This document shows positions 30,279-39,116 of a stretch of 64,000 nucleotides of DNA, in pieces (within the stretch, counting starts at the first letter, position 1; each line of letters starts with the position of its first letter). The stretch comes from Niallia sp. FSL W8-0635. GTDB lineage: Bacteria > Bacillota > Bacilli > Bacillales > Cytobacillaceae. The stretch spans positions 3,016,501 through 3,080,500 of the forward strand of contig NZ_JBBOYD010000001.1 of assembly GCF_038007965.1 (NCBI RefSeq), read 5' to 3'. The notes under the pieces were generated by a model that was given only the letters and a program-made list of their open reading frames with translations, was not told the DNA's origin and searched no databases. Made by a program: the position numbers and the translations under genes.

Positions 30279-31301
30279 CTACACTCCATGTCCAATTTGA
30301 AATAAAATCATTTCTATCACCATATTTTTCGGCATAGTCCCTGTTTTCAGCTGATAATCGCCTTCTGCGAATAATTGTATACATTTTGTTAATTCTTCTT
30401 CTGTAAAACGTTGGGCCTGTCCTGCTGCTAATTTAACTCGAAAAGGATGGACTTTTAATACAGAGGCAATTTGCTGCTGACCGTATCCTTTTTGAGCTAA
30501 TCCTTTTACTTGATAGATTAAGCGGAATTGATTTGCTATTATCGAAAGGATTTTTAATGGTTCTTCATTTTGCTTTAATAAATCATAATAAATTCGTAAC
30601 GCTTCATCAATTTTTTTAGAAATCACCTTATCAACTAAAGTAAAAATATTTTGCTCCAATGATTTTGCCACTAATTCTTCAACAATTTCCTTCGTAATTA
30701 ATTTAGAATCTTGTACATATAATGCCATTTTATCAATCTCAGACGTTAAAAGAGATAAATTCGTTCCAGCTAGACTTAGGATAGTATCTAATCCATCCTC
30801 ATGAATCTCAACATGATTGTAAGCCGCACGTTGCTTCAACCATTTCTGCAATTCTTGCTCATTTAATTTTTTCGCTTCCAGAACGGCTGCTGCCGTTTTT
30901 AACTGCTTTGTAATTTTTTTTCTCTCATCTAATTTTTCATAACTTGCAACAAAAATCATTGTAGTAAAGGGAGATGGTTGTTTCAAATACTCCTCTAACT
31001 TCTTCACGTTATGTTCTACCTTTGACTTTGTTTTTTCAGCCGTCAGGAAAAAAGGATTATTTAATACAATTACTTTTCTTTCCCCAAAAAAAGGAATTGT
31101 TTCTGCATCCTCAATTGCTAATTCTATTGGCGTTTCTTCCAAATCATATGTAGATAAATTAAAATCCTCATCTTCTTCGTTTAATAAAGATTGCAATAAC
31201 AAATACTTCGTTTCATTTATCAGAAAAGACTCTAGTCCGTATAATAAATAGATAAAAGAAAAATCTTTGCTTTTGATTTTTTTCCATAATTCTTCGATCA
31301 T
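30279..31301 (-). CDS. holA: DNA polymerase III delta subunit
   Basis: HolA (YqeN) is the clamp-loader subunit that opens the beta sliding clamp. The 340 residues show an AAA-like fold without a functional P-loop: an N-terminal block FSFIYLLYGLESFLINE, central SLEQNIFTLVDKVISKK, and the C-terminal collar motif LKVHPFRVKLAAGQAQRF. The open frame runs 30 codons further upstream, but the ATG at 31301 has GGGGAG at the right distance and begins MIEELWKKIK as in relatives. It lies in its usual position between comEC and rpsT. Confidence 0.93.
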   Translation of the reverse strand: MIEELWKKIKSKDFSFIYLLYGLESFLINETKYLLLQSLLNEEDEDFNLSTYDLEETPIELAIEDAETIPFFGERKVIVLNNPFFLTAEKTKSKVEHNVKKLEEYLKQPSPFTTMIFVASYEKLDERKKITKQLKTAAAVLEAKKLNEQELQKWLKQRAAYNHVEIHEDGLDTILSLAGTNLSLLTSEIDKMALYVQDSKLITKEIVEELVAKSLEQNIFTLVDKVISKKIDEALRIYYDLLKQNEEPLKILSIIANQFRLIYQVKGLAQKGYGQQQIASVLKVHPFRVKLAAGQAQRFTEEELTKCIQLFAEGDYQLKTGTMPKNMVIEMILFQIGHGV

Positions 31302-31755
31302 TTCTTCTCCCCATTCCCTAAAAACTATCTCGTAAATCATCACTAAACAATTATTATATACGAAATTTCTAGTTGTTGTCCCCTTTTTCAAAAAATAGCT
31401 CCTATATTAACAGAAAGAAGGTCCTCTTGAAAACCTCTCTCTTGTTAAAGCATATTCTTATATAAAGCTCCGTTTTTCGCTTTATTAAGATTTACTAATA
31501 GCAAGAAAAAAAGAAATCAGAGGAACCTTCCTTCAATCTATAATGAACGTTACACATTAAGGCCTAGGATACTTAATGTGTAACGGTGCACTTTTTTGTA
31601 TTTTGCTCAAACAGCTTAAAATCTATTTGTGTCAAGTCCTGACAGCTTTGGAAATGGGAAACATGTTTATATTTCATAAGTATTTTTTGTTCCTTCTAGA
31701 TAGGTATTAATTTACATTCCCCTCTGTTTTATAGCCATTTTTCATTTACTATATC
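31302..31755. other. Non-coding region with nested inverted repeats and a rightward terminator
   Basis: No supported protein gene lies in these 454 bases. GAAGGTCCTCT near 31417-31427 is mirrored by AGAGGAACCTTC at 31519-31530. Between them ATAAAGC/GCTTTAT (31462-31468 with 31479-31485) makes an inner hairpin. Next, CGTTACACATTAAG (31548-31561) pairs perfectly with 31572-31585 and is followed by T6 (31592-31597), a plus-strand terminator. A weak plus-strand promoter (TTGAAA 31427, 18 bases, CATATT 31451) could start a ~135-nt RNA. This may be a small RNA or a decayed repeat element; neither is proven. Confidence 0.45.
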
Positions 31756-34086
31756 CTATGGAATTTGCAAATGAAGTGTGCTACCTTTTTTTGAAAAATA
31801 AAAAGAAATTCCACCATTCTTATCTGTTCTGAAAACTTTGACTTTGTTCTCATTAAGAGTAGTAAGTACTTCATTACTTGGATGATTATACCTGTTATTT
31901 TCACCTACTGATATAACAGCAATTTTCGGGTTAAGTCGTTCAATGAATTCGATTGAAGAAGAAGTTTTGCTACCATGATGTCCTATTTTTAAAATGTCTA
32001 TTTCTTTTAAAAGTGGATATTTATGCATTATTGCTTGTTCCCCTTCTTTTTCTAAATCTCCTGTAAATAACCATGTTATATCTGCAATCTTTGCAAAAAT
32101 AACAATCGAGCCATTATTCTTTGTTAAATCCTCGTTCTCTAAAGGAGCTAAAACAAAAAAAGAATCATGCCCAGCAGTCCATTTTTGTCCTGCTTGTGTG
32201 TAGCGAATAGGAATTTGTTTATGTTTCGCAAGAGTAATTAATCTTTCTTCTTCGATAGAACGTTCTCCATTAACATTAGGATACATTATTTCTTTTACCT
32301 GTAATTGTTCAATAATTGCTGTACTTCCTCCAATATGATCTAAATCTCCATGTGTTAATATTAATTTATCAATCGTATAAATCCCTTTACTTTTCAAAAA
32401 AGGAACGACTGTCTTTGCCCCTACTTCAAATGGCTCCTTTCGTTTCTGCCATTCTTCCATAGGAAAGGTCACTGTTCCGCCAGTATCAATTAAATAAGTT
32501 CCCTTATTATTAGGTAAATGAATGAGAATACTATCCCCTTGCCCCACATCAATAAAAGTTATTTCACCTTTTGATGTGTATACATTATTAATGAACTGAA
32601 GACTAATAAGTAAAATCGGGATACTATAGAGCCATTTCCTCGATTTATTCGGAATGTTTTCATATAAATAAAAGAAAAACGGCAAACTAACTATATACGC
32701 ACAAAGAAAAGCGAGAGTGGGCCTTCCTAATACAAGGGTACTAAATGAATAACTAGCGAGTTTTACTACTATTTTGTCTGAGAGCATTAACATATAATCC
32801 AAGGGGAAAGAAAAGAAAGCTAGAAATTGCGGAAATGGAAAAGATAGAACGTAAAGAATCATTAAATATGGCAAAACAATAATAGTATAAAAAGGAATAA
32901 AAATTAGATTGGCAATCAATGATAAAGTAGGAATTTCATAAAAATAGTATAAAATTACAGGGATTACTGCAAATTCGGAAATAATAGTAGTGAAGAAATA
33001 CATTTTAACGATAGAAGTATGATATTCCTTAATAAGATTGGAAGAAATAATGAGGAAGAAACAAACAATGAAGGATAATAAAAAACCAATATTAAAAAGC
33101 ATTCGCGGCTGTATAAATAAACAAATACAACAGACTATACTAATTATATCAATCATTGGAAATGTTGCCAAAAAGCGAAGTTTATTTTTTGCTAATAGTA
33201 GCATGGCGGTTAGAACAGCTCTAACTACCGATGGACTTAAACCTGTCAGTACAGCATAAACTGGTAAAAGCAGCAACAGAATAGTGCTAGCTCTTTCTTT
33301 TGATATTCCAAATCGAATCATCACAAAATAAAGAATCCCTATTAAAACGACAACATGTGAGCCTGAGATAGCTAATAGATGGATAATTCCTAAACGTTGA
33401 TAAGCTGTTTGAAGATTCTCGTCCATCATTCCACGGTCTCCAAAAATGAGTGCTTCTGCAATGGGAATCGTTGTCTTTGAAAAATGGTCTGCAATCCATC
33501 GTGTTCCTTTTTCTCTAAGCTGCTTTAATAAGAATAAAAGATCACTTTCTTTCTTGCAGTGGGTTAATTGAATATCCTCTATCGAAAGCAACCAAAAAAT
33601 TGATTGATTTTCTAAATACTTCCTATAATTAAAGCCATTCTCATTTCTTTGAGAAGAAGGCAGCGATAATGAACCTTGAAGCATGCATGTTTTCCCGATT
33701 ACCCGTGCTTCTTCTAAAAAGGCTTTTTCTTTTTCTGTTTTTATTTTGTAGGAAACTAGTAGTTTTTCTTTCGTTTGTTTTTCCTTTCCCACAGTTCTCC
33801 ATCTATCCCCGTCTATATCAGCAGGCTCTAAGAAGGTGATGATAAAAGAGGATGCATCCTCCTTTATTCTCGAGTGGTTCACTTGAGAGTCATAACCTCC
33901 CCGAACAAGAAAAAGGAGAAAAGCACAAAGTAGTATACCACTTAATCCTAATGTTACTTTCTTCGTTAAAAATAGCCACCCTATGAACAAAACAAATAAT
34001 AAATAAAAGAATATATGTTGATGATAAGAACATAATATCCCTAAAAACGCTGAAACTGCAAAATACAGTAATCTTGTTTGAAACAT
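31756..34086 (-). CDS. comEC: DNA uptake channel protein ComEC
   Basis: ComEC/Rec2 forms the inner-membrane channel that takes up single-stranded DNA in natural transformation. The 776 residues contain N-terminal membrane segments with an OB-like extracellular domain, and the competence core with LLAISGSHVVVLIGILYF and LSPSVVRAVLTAMLLL. A C-terminal metallo-beta-lactamase-like domain has IDVGQGDSILIH, LTHGDLDHIGG and KIGHHGSKTSSS. The metal-binding HxDxDH-type residues are present, so the nuclease-like domain looks intact. AGGAGCG precedes the ATG. It is last in comEA-comEB-comEC. Confidence 0.96.
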   Translation of the reverse strand: MFQTRLLYFAVSAFLGILCSYHQHIFFYLLFVLFIGWLFLTKKVTLGLSGILLCAFLLFLVRGGYDSQVNHSRIKEDASSFIITFLEPADIDGDRWRTVGKEKQTKEKLLVSYKIKTEKEKAFLEEARVIGKTCMLQGSLSLPSSQRNENGFNYRKYLENQSIFWLLSIEDIQLTHCKKESDLLFLLKQLREKGTRWIADHFSKTTIPIAEALIFGDRGMMDENLQTAYQRLGIIHLLAISGSHVVVLIGILYFVMIRFGISKERASTILLLLLPVYAVLTGLSPSVVRAVLTAMLLLAKNKLRFLATFPMIDIISIVCCICLFIQPRMLFNIGFLLSFIVCFFLIISSNLIKEYHTSIVKMYFFTTIISEFAVIPVILYYFYEIPTLSLIANLIFIPFYTIIVLPYLMILYVLSFPFPQFLAFFSFPLDYMLMLSDKIVVKLASYSFSTLVLGRPTLAFLCAYIVSLPFFFYLYENIPNKSRKWLYSIPILLISLQFINNVYTSKGEITFIDVGQGDSILIHLPNNKGTYLIDTGGTVTFPMEEWQKRKEPFEVGAKTVVPFLKSKGIYTIDKLILTHGDLDHIGGSTAIIEQLQVKEIMYPNVNGERSIEEERLITLAKHKQIPIRYTQAGQKWTAGHDSFFVLAPLENEDLTKNNGSIVIFAKIADITWLFTGDLEKEGEQAIMHKYPLLKEIDILKIGHHGSKTSSSIEFIERLNPKIAVISVGENNRYNHPSNEVLTTLNENKVKVFRTDKNGGISFYFSKKGSTLHLQIP

Positions 34087-34133
34087 AAATCGCTCCTAAC
34101 GATTGCTGTAGACTAGAAAAAGGTGATGGTTGA

Positions 34134-34712
34134 TCAAATAGACGTCTTTGCTGTAGGTAAAATAGAAAATAATTCTTCTGCTCTTTTTTCTAACATATCT
34201 ACATCCACAGCATCTTCATTATTATCTTTTATTTTTTTTACAAGGGCTTCCACAAAAGCCTTTTTCTCTTCTTTGTTATCAATTTCCTTTCTTTCCACTT
34301 GTACAGTTGCAATATTAGCTTGTTTAAACAGCTCTAGTGCGTATGGATGATTTTTATAATCCATTTCATAATAAACTGTTTTAATCCCAGCTTGTACAAT
34401 CGCCTTACAGCACTGTAGACAAGGAAAATGAGTAACATATATATCTGAACCATCTGTTGGAACACCAAATTTAGCACATTGTAAAATCGCATTCATTTCT
34501 GCATGAATCGTTCTAACACAATGATTATCAATTACATAACAGCCTTCATCAATACAATGAACGCCCCCAGCTATACTACCATTATATCCACCTGCTATTA
34601 TCCGCTTATCTCGAACAATCGTCGCTCCAACTGCCAATCTTGTACACGTGCTTCTTAAAGCTAATAATTCACTTTGTGCCATAAAATACTCATTCCATGA
34701 AATTCTATCCAA
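34134..34712 (-). CDS. comEB: ComEB, dCMP deaminase family protein
   Basis: ComEB belongs to the dCMP deaminase family, converting dCMP to dUMP; it is dispensable for transformation in B. subtilis. The zinc site is visible: HAEMNAIL (residues ~71-78) and PCLQCCKAIVQAG. The 192 residues start with TTG behind GGGAGTG. The last ~50 residues form a charged, helical extension (EIDNKEEKKAFVEALVKKIKDNN). It sits between comEA and comEC as usual. Confidence 0.92.
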   Translation of the reverse strand: MDRISWNEYFMAQSELLALRSTCTRLAVGATIVRDKRIIAGGYNGSIAGGVHCIDEGCYVIDNHCVRTIHAEMNAILQCAKFGVPTDGSDIYVTHFPCLQCCKAIVQAGIKTVYYEMDYKNHPYALELFKQANIATVQVERKEIDNKEEKKAFVEALVKKIKDNNEDAVDVDMLEKRAEELFSILPTAKTSI

Positions 34713-34855
34713 TTATATTCACTCCCATAATTAACAAAATAAAAAGAAAGACAAAATTCTAATCTTCATTTAGTTTATCGGGAAGTAAGTTTTGAGTCAA
34801 TTGCGAAAAACATTTCCTCCCCCCACCCCTCTCCAATATATTTTTCAGATAAAAT

Positions 34856-35500
34856 TTAATTTATTGTAATGAAAGCTTCCAATTTCTCATAAGTTTTCTC
34901 TCCAATTCCACTTATTTTCTTCATATCTTCCTTTGCAGAAAATCCCCCATTCTGTTCACGATATTCTATAATAGCTGTCGCTTTAGCTGGTCCAACTCCT
35001 GGTATTTGGAGCAATTCTGTTTCACTCGCTTTATTTATATTAATTAATCCTTCTTTTGAAGAAGAACTTGTCTGAGCCTGATTGCTAGCTTCTGTCATTA
35101 GAGCTCCTTCTTCCTCTTCTCCAATAAAAGGAACATAAATAATCATCTCATCAGAAACCTTCATTGCAAAATTCACTGCATTTTTTTCTCCCTTTTCCAA
35201 AATACCACCTGCTTTTATAATAATATCATTTACACGATCTCCCTCCCTTGCCTCATAAACTCCTGGATTTTTGACAGCTCCTTTTACATCTATAAGCATT
35301 ACTGTAACTTTCTCTTCTTCTTCAATCATATTGGCTTCTACTGACGTTTCCTCTCCTCCTGCAAAAAAATCAGCTTGCTGTAAGTAGTCTTCTTCCTCGT
35401 TTTTTTGCATAAGGATAGGGTAAAAACGATATAACAGCAGAAGAAATATTCCTCCTATAACAATAATCAGGAATTTTTTATTTTTACGTAGCCAATCCAT
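34856..35500 (-). CDS. comEA: Competence DNA receptor ComEA
   Basis: ComEA is the membrane-anchored double-stranded DNA receptor of the competence machinery. The 214 residues have one membrane segment (about 9-26), an extracellular linker, an SLBB domain (VMLIDVKGAVKNPGVYEAREGDRVNDII) and a C-terminal helix-hairpin-helix DNA-binding domain (ININKASETELLQIPGVGPAKATAIIEYR). It heads the comE operon. A ComK box pair (AAAA-N5-TTTT) is not evident in the short gap to comER, so control may differ from B. subtilis or the boxes may be degenerate. Confidence 0.95.
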   Translation of the reverse strand: MDWLRKNKKFLIIVIGGIFLLLLYRFYPILMQKNEEEDYLQQADFFAGGEETSVEANMIEEEEKVTVMLIDVKGAVKNPGVYEAREGDRVNDIIIKAGGILEKGEKNAVNFAMKVSDEMIIYVPFIGEEEEGALMTEASNQAQTSSSSKEGLININKASETELLQIPGVGPAKATAIIEYREQNGGFSAKEDMKKISGIGEKTYEKLEAFITIN

Positions 35501-35588
35501 AATAACTAATCATCCTTTCAGGTATATTTTTTATCATTGCTTCATATCGTTATATGAGAAACCGCTCATTATAGGGGGGGAAGGAAAA

Positions 35589-36422
35589 ATGAAAATCGGA
35601 ATGATTGGTACAGGAAATATGGGGAAAATATTAGTAGAAGCGATGATTGATGGAAATGCTATTTCCCCCGAAGACGTATTTATTTATAATCGAACACTGA
35701 ACAAAGCATTAGAAATTAAGGAAAATTATCCAAACATAAATATAAGCACTAGCGATATTGAAATAGCTAAAGAAACAGATCTTATCTTTTTATGCGTAAA
35801 GCCACATGATATGTATGGGGTCGCCAAAACCATTTCTCCAGTCTTAACAAAGGATAAATGTGTAGTTTCGATTACAAGTCCAATTAGCCCTAGCCAACTG
35901 GATACTTTCTTCAATTGCTCTGTTGCACGGATTATACCAAGCATTACAAATAGAGCATTAGCAGGAGTTTCTTTGTTCTCTTTTGGAAGGAATTGTACAG
36001 AAGAGTGGAAAAAACAATTAGAGAGTTTCTATGAAAAATTTTCGACTCCATTAGAAATTGAAGATAATATAACGAGGGTTGCCTCTGATATAGTAAGTTG
36101 CGGACCAGCATTTTTTTGTTATCTTACTAGGAAGTTTATAGAAGGGGCAGTGGATGAAACAGAAATCGATTTAGAAACTGCAACTAAACTAGCCAGTGAA
36201 ATGCTTATTGGCTTAGGAGAGTTATTGAAGAAAGGCTATTATACTTTGCCTACTTTACAGGAAAAAGTAAGTGTAAAGGGTGGAATTACTGGCGAAGGAA
36301 TTAACGTTTTAGAACGTCAATTAGGAGATACTTTTAATCAATTATTTCAAGCGACACAGGCAAAATATGAGGATGATAAGCTATCCCTGAAAAATCTAGT
36401 TTCTGGTCACAAAAATATATAA
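35589..36422 (+). CDS. comER: ComER, pyrroline-5-carboxylate reductase family protein
   Basis: ComER is a Rossmann-fold oxidoreductase homologous to ProC, divergent from the comE operon as in B. subtilis. The NAD(P)-binding motif is IGMIGTGNMGKILVEAM at the N-terminus, and the ProC-like C-terminal helices include ASDIVSCGPAFFCYLTRKF. The 277 residues are full length. In B. subtilis it influences entry into sporulation and biofilm formation rather than proline synthesis; the substrate is unknown. A run of eight G (35574-35581) lies within its ribosome-binding region. Confidence 0.9.
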   Translation: MKIGMIGTGNMGKILVEAMIDGNAISPEDVFIYNRTLNKALEIKENYPNINISTSDIEIAKETDLIFLCVKPHDMYGVAKTISPVLTKDKCVVSITSPISPSQLDTFFNCSVARIIPSITNRALAGVSLFSFGRNCTEEWKKQLESFYEKFSTPLEIEDNITRVASDIVSCGPAFFCYLTRKFIEGAVDETEIDLETATKLASEMLIGLGELLKKGYYTLPTLQEKVSVKGGITGEGINVLERQLGDTFNQLFQATQAKYEDDKLSLKNLVSGHKNI

Positions 36423-36510
36423 TGCAAATAAGACATTCTATAAGACTGGAGCAAATTCCTTCTTTCCATTTAAATTATTATAATCACCATCTAAAATATT
36501 TTTATCAGAA

Positions 36511-36567
36511 CATAAGAAAAAGGAATGATCCATCGTGGAACATTCCCCTTTTCTTATGTATTTTTTT
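36511..36567. terminator. Long bidirectional terminator between comER and yqeM
   Basis: CATAAGAAAAAGGAATG (36511-36527) pairs with the nearly exact complement at 36541-36558, extended by TCC/GGA, and is followed by T7. It separates the convergent comER and the yqe operon. The T tract overlaps the yqeM stop codon. Confidence 0.88.
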
Positions 36568-37318
36568 ATACAATCTTCTTTTTACAATAAAAGAAAATTC
36601 GTTCTGCAGTATCCTCTATCGGACCCTCCGAAAAATCTGCTTCTACTTTTAAAATGGTAAAACCAGCTTGTTCGAGCCATTCGCTATATTGCTCCAAAGA
36701 GTAGGTTCGTTGAAAATGGAGTTCATCATAGCGAATATACATATCTGTTTTATCATCCAATTGGAAAAAGCTTAAATCATGTTCTACACTATTCGGGTAA
36801 TCCCCTTCATAGCACTGCCAAATGAGGCTTAAATCCTCATCATTTACCGCATAGGTTTGATTAATAAATAAATGATTCATTTTATATAAAGAATGAACAT
36901 CGAATATAAATAGACCTCTTTCATCCAAATGCTCATAAACACTTTTAAATGTACGAATCACTTCTTCTTCTGTTTGTAAATAATTGATGGAATCACAGCA
37001 TATACAGATAAGATCGAAAACAGGTAAGCCTTCTAACTGAGACATATCTTGCTCTAGATAAAAAATGGCTTCTCCTGTTTCCATTGTTTTTGCCTGTGCA
37101 ACACTTAGCATATCCTCTGATAAATCAACACCGGTAACTTGAAACCCAGCCCGGGACAACCTAATTGATAATTCACCTGTTCCACATGCTAAATCTAAAA
37201 GGTTTGCTCCATTGACTTTATAATCGATTGCAGCCTTTTTTATAAGCTGTACCCACTTATCGTATGGTACATCATTCATTAGTCGATCATAAAGATAGGC
37301 AAACTGCTCATAACTCAT
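36566..37318 (-). CDS. yqeM: Class I SAM-dependent methyltransferase YqeM
   Basis: A 250-residue methyltransferase with SAM motif I LLDLACGTGELSIRLS, acidic motif GVDLSEDML and post-motif region ICCDSINYL. The substrate is unknown. It is the last gene of the yqeG-yqeH-aroE-yhbY-nadD-yqeK-rsfS-yqeM operon and overlaps rsfS by four bases (ATGA). The link to ribosome-assembly genes suggests an RNA or translation-related target, which is only an inference. Confidence 0.85.
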   Translation of the reverse strand: MSYEQFAYLYDRLMNDVPYDKWVQLIKKAAIDYKVNGANLLDLACGTGELSIRLSRAGFQVTGVDLSEDMLSVAQAKTMETGEAIFYLEQDMSQLEGLPVFDLICICCDSINYLQTEEEVIRTFKSVYEHLDERGLFIFDVHSLYKMNHLFINQTYAVNDEDLSLIWQCYEGDYPNSVEHDLSFFQLDDKTDMYIRYDELHFQRTYSLEQYSEWLEQAGFTILKVEADFSEGPIEDTAERIFFYCKKKIV

Positions 37319-37671
37319 TGACTAATCACGCTTTCAATGTTTTCAACTGGAGCGTCTCCCCAAAGACGTTCTAAATTATAGTAAGTTCTTTCATCGCGAT
37401 GGAAGACATGAACGATGATATCACCTAAATCAACTAGAATCCATTTTGCTTCATTAAAACCTTCAAAGCGTTTAACCGTAATACCAAGTTCACCAGCTTT
37501 ATCTTTAATTTCATTTGCAATTGCTTGTACTTGCTTGTCTGAGTTTCCATGACAAATCACGAAATAATCTGCCACAAGAGAAATCCCCTTCATATTTAGG
37601 GCTACAATATTTTCTGCTCTTTTCGAATCAGCTGCCTTTACAGCTGTCCATAATAAATTACGTTCATCCAT
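37315..37671 (-). CDS. rsfS: Ribosomal silencing factor RsfS
   Basis: RsfS (YqeL) binds L14 on the 50S subunit and blocks subunit joining under starvation. The 118 residues hold the conserved DUF143 core (ADYFVICHGNSDKQVQAIANEI, RFEGFNEAKWILVDLGDIIVHVFHRDERTYYNLERLW). Its ATG directly abuts the yqeK stop (TGAATG), and its end overlaps yqeM. Confidence 0.95.
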   Translation of the reverse strand: MDERNLLWTAVKAADSKRAENIVALNMKGISLVADYFVICHGNSDKQVQAIANEIKDKAGELGITVKRFEGFNEAKWILVDLGDIIVHVFHRDERTYYNLERLWGDAPVENIESVISQ

Positions 37672-38241
37672 TCAATCAACCTCCATATTTATACAATAAC
37701 TATTATACGTTTCAAAGCTTAAAGGAAATACTGCACGATTATTCCTGATAAGAAACATAATTGTATTTTTTACCGCTTGTAAAAAAGCACGTTCAAAACT
37801 CACTTCTGCTAATTCCCTTACTTCATCGACACCTGGGAATGCTCTTCCTGGTTCCATATAATCAGCTAAATAAACTATTTTCTCTAGCATGCTCATTTCA
37901 GGTCTACCAGATGTATGATACCTTATCGCATCAAGTATTTCTTTATCGTTTATTCCCACTTCTTTTTCTACTAAAAAAGCACCAACTGGCGCATGCCAAA
38001 GTTCAGAATGAAACAACAAAAGATTTGGATCCATATTTTGCTGTACAATAATCTGTTTCATTTCATGCTTAGGGCGAAATTTTGCGTAATCGTGGAAAAT
38101 CGCTGCTGTTTCTGCCTTTTTGACATCTCCACCATACTTTTCTGCTAATTTAATAGCTGTTTCCATTACACCTATTGTGTGAATATAACGCTTTTCCGTT
38201 ATTTGTTCTTTCACTATTAGTAATGCTTCTTCACGATTCAT
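37672..38241 (-). CDS. yqeK: HD-domain Ap4A hydrolase YqeK
   Basis: YqeK is a symmetrically cleaving diadenosine tetraphosphatase (two ADP from Ap4A) with a di-iron HD domain. The motif H...HD...D is visible: RYIHTIGVMETAIKLAEKYG, AAIFHDYAKF, HAPVGAFL and VYLADYMEPGR. I chose the ATG at 38241 with GAGGAG upstream (189 residues); a TTG at 38259 overlaps that site. It overlaps the end of nadD by 11 bases. Both genes concern adenylated nucleotides. Confidence 0.92.
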   Translation of the reverse strand: MNREEALLIVKEQITEKRYIHTIGVMETAIKLAEKYGGDVKKAETAAIFHDYAKFRPKHEMKQIIVQQNMDPNLLLFHSELWHAPVGAFLVEKEVGINDKEILDAIRYHTSGRPEMSMLEKIVYLADYMEPGRAFPGVDEVRELAEVSFERAFLQAVKNTIMFLIRNNRAVFPLSFETYNSYCINMEVD

Positions 38242-38800
38242 ATAGCCGATTCTCCTCAATATATCTCTTTACTTCATCTCTGACTAAAAATGAAATAGTT
38301 TCCCCGTCTCTAACCCTTTCACGAATTAAGCTAGAGGAAATATTAATATCAGGAACCTTTACATATTGAACAGGGTACTCCGTTTCTAATTGATATTTAG
38401 GACGATTCACACTTATAAATTGCACGATTTGCATAAGCTCTTGAATTTTATACCATTTAGGCAAATATTCTACCATATCGGCACCTATTATAAAATAAAA
38501 ATCAATATTAGGATAAATCTCATTTAAAAGCTTCATCGTATCATAGGTATAAGATTTGCCTTCCCTGTCTAATTCAATCGTCTCGACTTGAAAGGCAGCA
38601 TGGGCCTCTATGGATAATTGTAACATTTCCATTCGCTGAATATTCGTTACATTACCTGATTTTATTTTATGTGGAGGTTCTTGATTTGGCATAAACCAAA
38701 TCTCATCTAATTTTTTTGCATGCAGTACTTCATTGGCTATAATTAGATGTCCTATATGAGGAGGATCAAAGGTCCCTCCCAATATCCCTACTTTTTTCAA
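38231..38800 (-). CDS. nadD: Nicotinate-nucleotide adenylyltransferase
   Basis: NadD joins ATP and nicotinate mononucleotide to make deamido-NAD in NAD synthesis. The 189 residues contain the nucleotidyltransferase signature GGTFDPPHIGHLIIA and a C-terminal ISSSLIRERVRDG loop. The start is TTG six bases after GAGGCG. It is in the conserved yqe operon upstream of yqeK. Confidence 0.95.
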   Translation of the reverse strand: MKKVGILGGTFDPPHIGHLIIANEVLHAKKLDEIWFMPNQEPPHKIKSGNVTNIQRMEMLQLSIEAHAAFQVETIELDREGKSYTYDTMKLLNEIYPNIDFYFIIGADMVEYLPKWYKIQELMQIVQFISVNRPKYQLETEYPVQYVKVPDINISSSLIRERVRDGETISFLVRDEVKRYIEENRLYES

Positions 38801-38822
38801 ATAAATCGCCTCTTCTATCGAC

Positions 38823-39116
38823 TTAAGATGGTAAATTTATCGTTTTATTTTCTTTCGATTCTTTATATAAAACGATTGTATTTCCAATAATTTGAACTAA
38901 CTCACTTTTCGTTCCATTTACTAATTCACTTGCAACCGTATCCCTATCTTCATCACAGTTTTGCAGAATGCTGATCTTTAAAAGTTCTCTTACTTCTAAA
39001 GCTTCACTTATTTGCTTAATCATATTTTCATTGACGCCACCTTTTCCTACTTGGAATATAGGGTTTAAATGGTGTGCCTTTGCTCTTAAAAATCTTTTTT
39101 GTTTACCTCTTAACAT
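38823..39116 (-). CDS. yhbY: Ribosome assembly RNA-binding protein YhbY
   Basis: YhbY (YqeI) is a CRM-domain RNA-binding protein associated with pre-50S particles. The 97 residues begin MLRGKQKRFLRAKAHHLNPIFQVGKGGV, the standard start, and carry the GxxG-like KGGVNENM loop. The open frame extends 23 codons upstream within aroE, but AGGAGG is six bases before the ATG at 39116. It overlaps the end of aroE by seven bases. Confidence 0.95.
   Translation of the reverse strand: MLRGKQKRFLRAKAHHLNPIFQVGKGGVNENMIKQISEALEVRELLKISILQNCDEDRDTVASELVNGTKSELVQIIGNTIVLYKESKENKTINLPS

Noticed and set aside
31560..31663. Minus-strand 34-codon frame (MKYKHVSHFQSCQ...) downstream of comEC
   Set aside because: The possible ribosome binding site is too far from the ATG, and the frame ends inside the hairpin at 31548-31585. 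No family was recognised.
35501..35588. Search for ComK boxes upstream of comEA
   Set aside because: No AAAA-N5-TTTT pair is present in the comEA-comER gap, so no ComK site was annotated.
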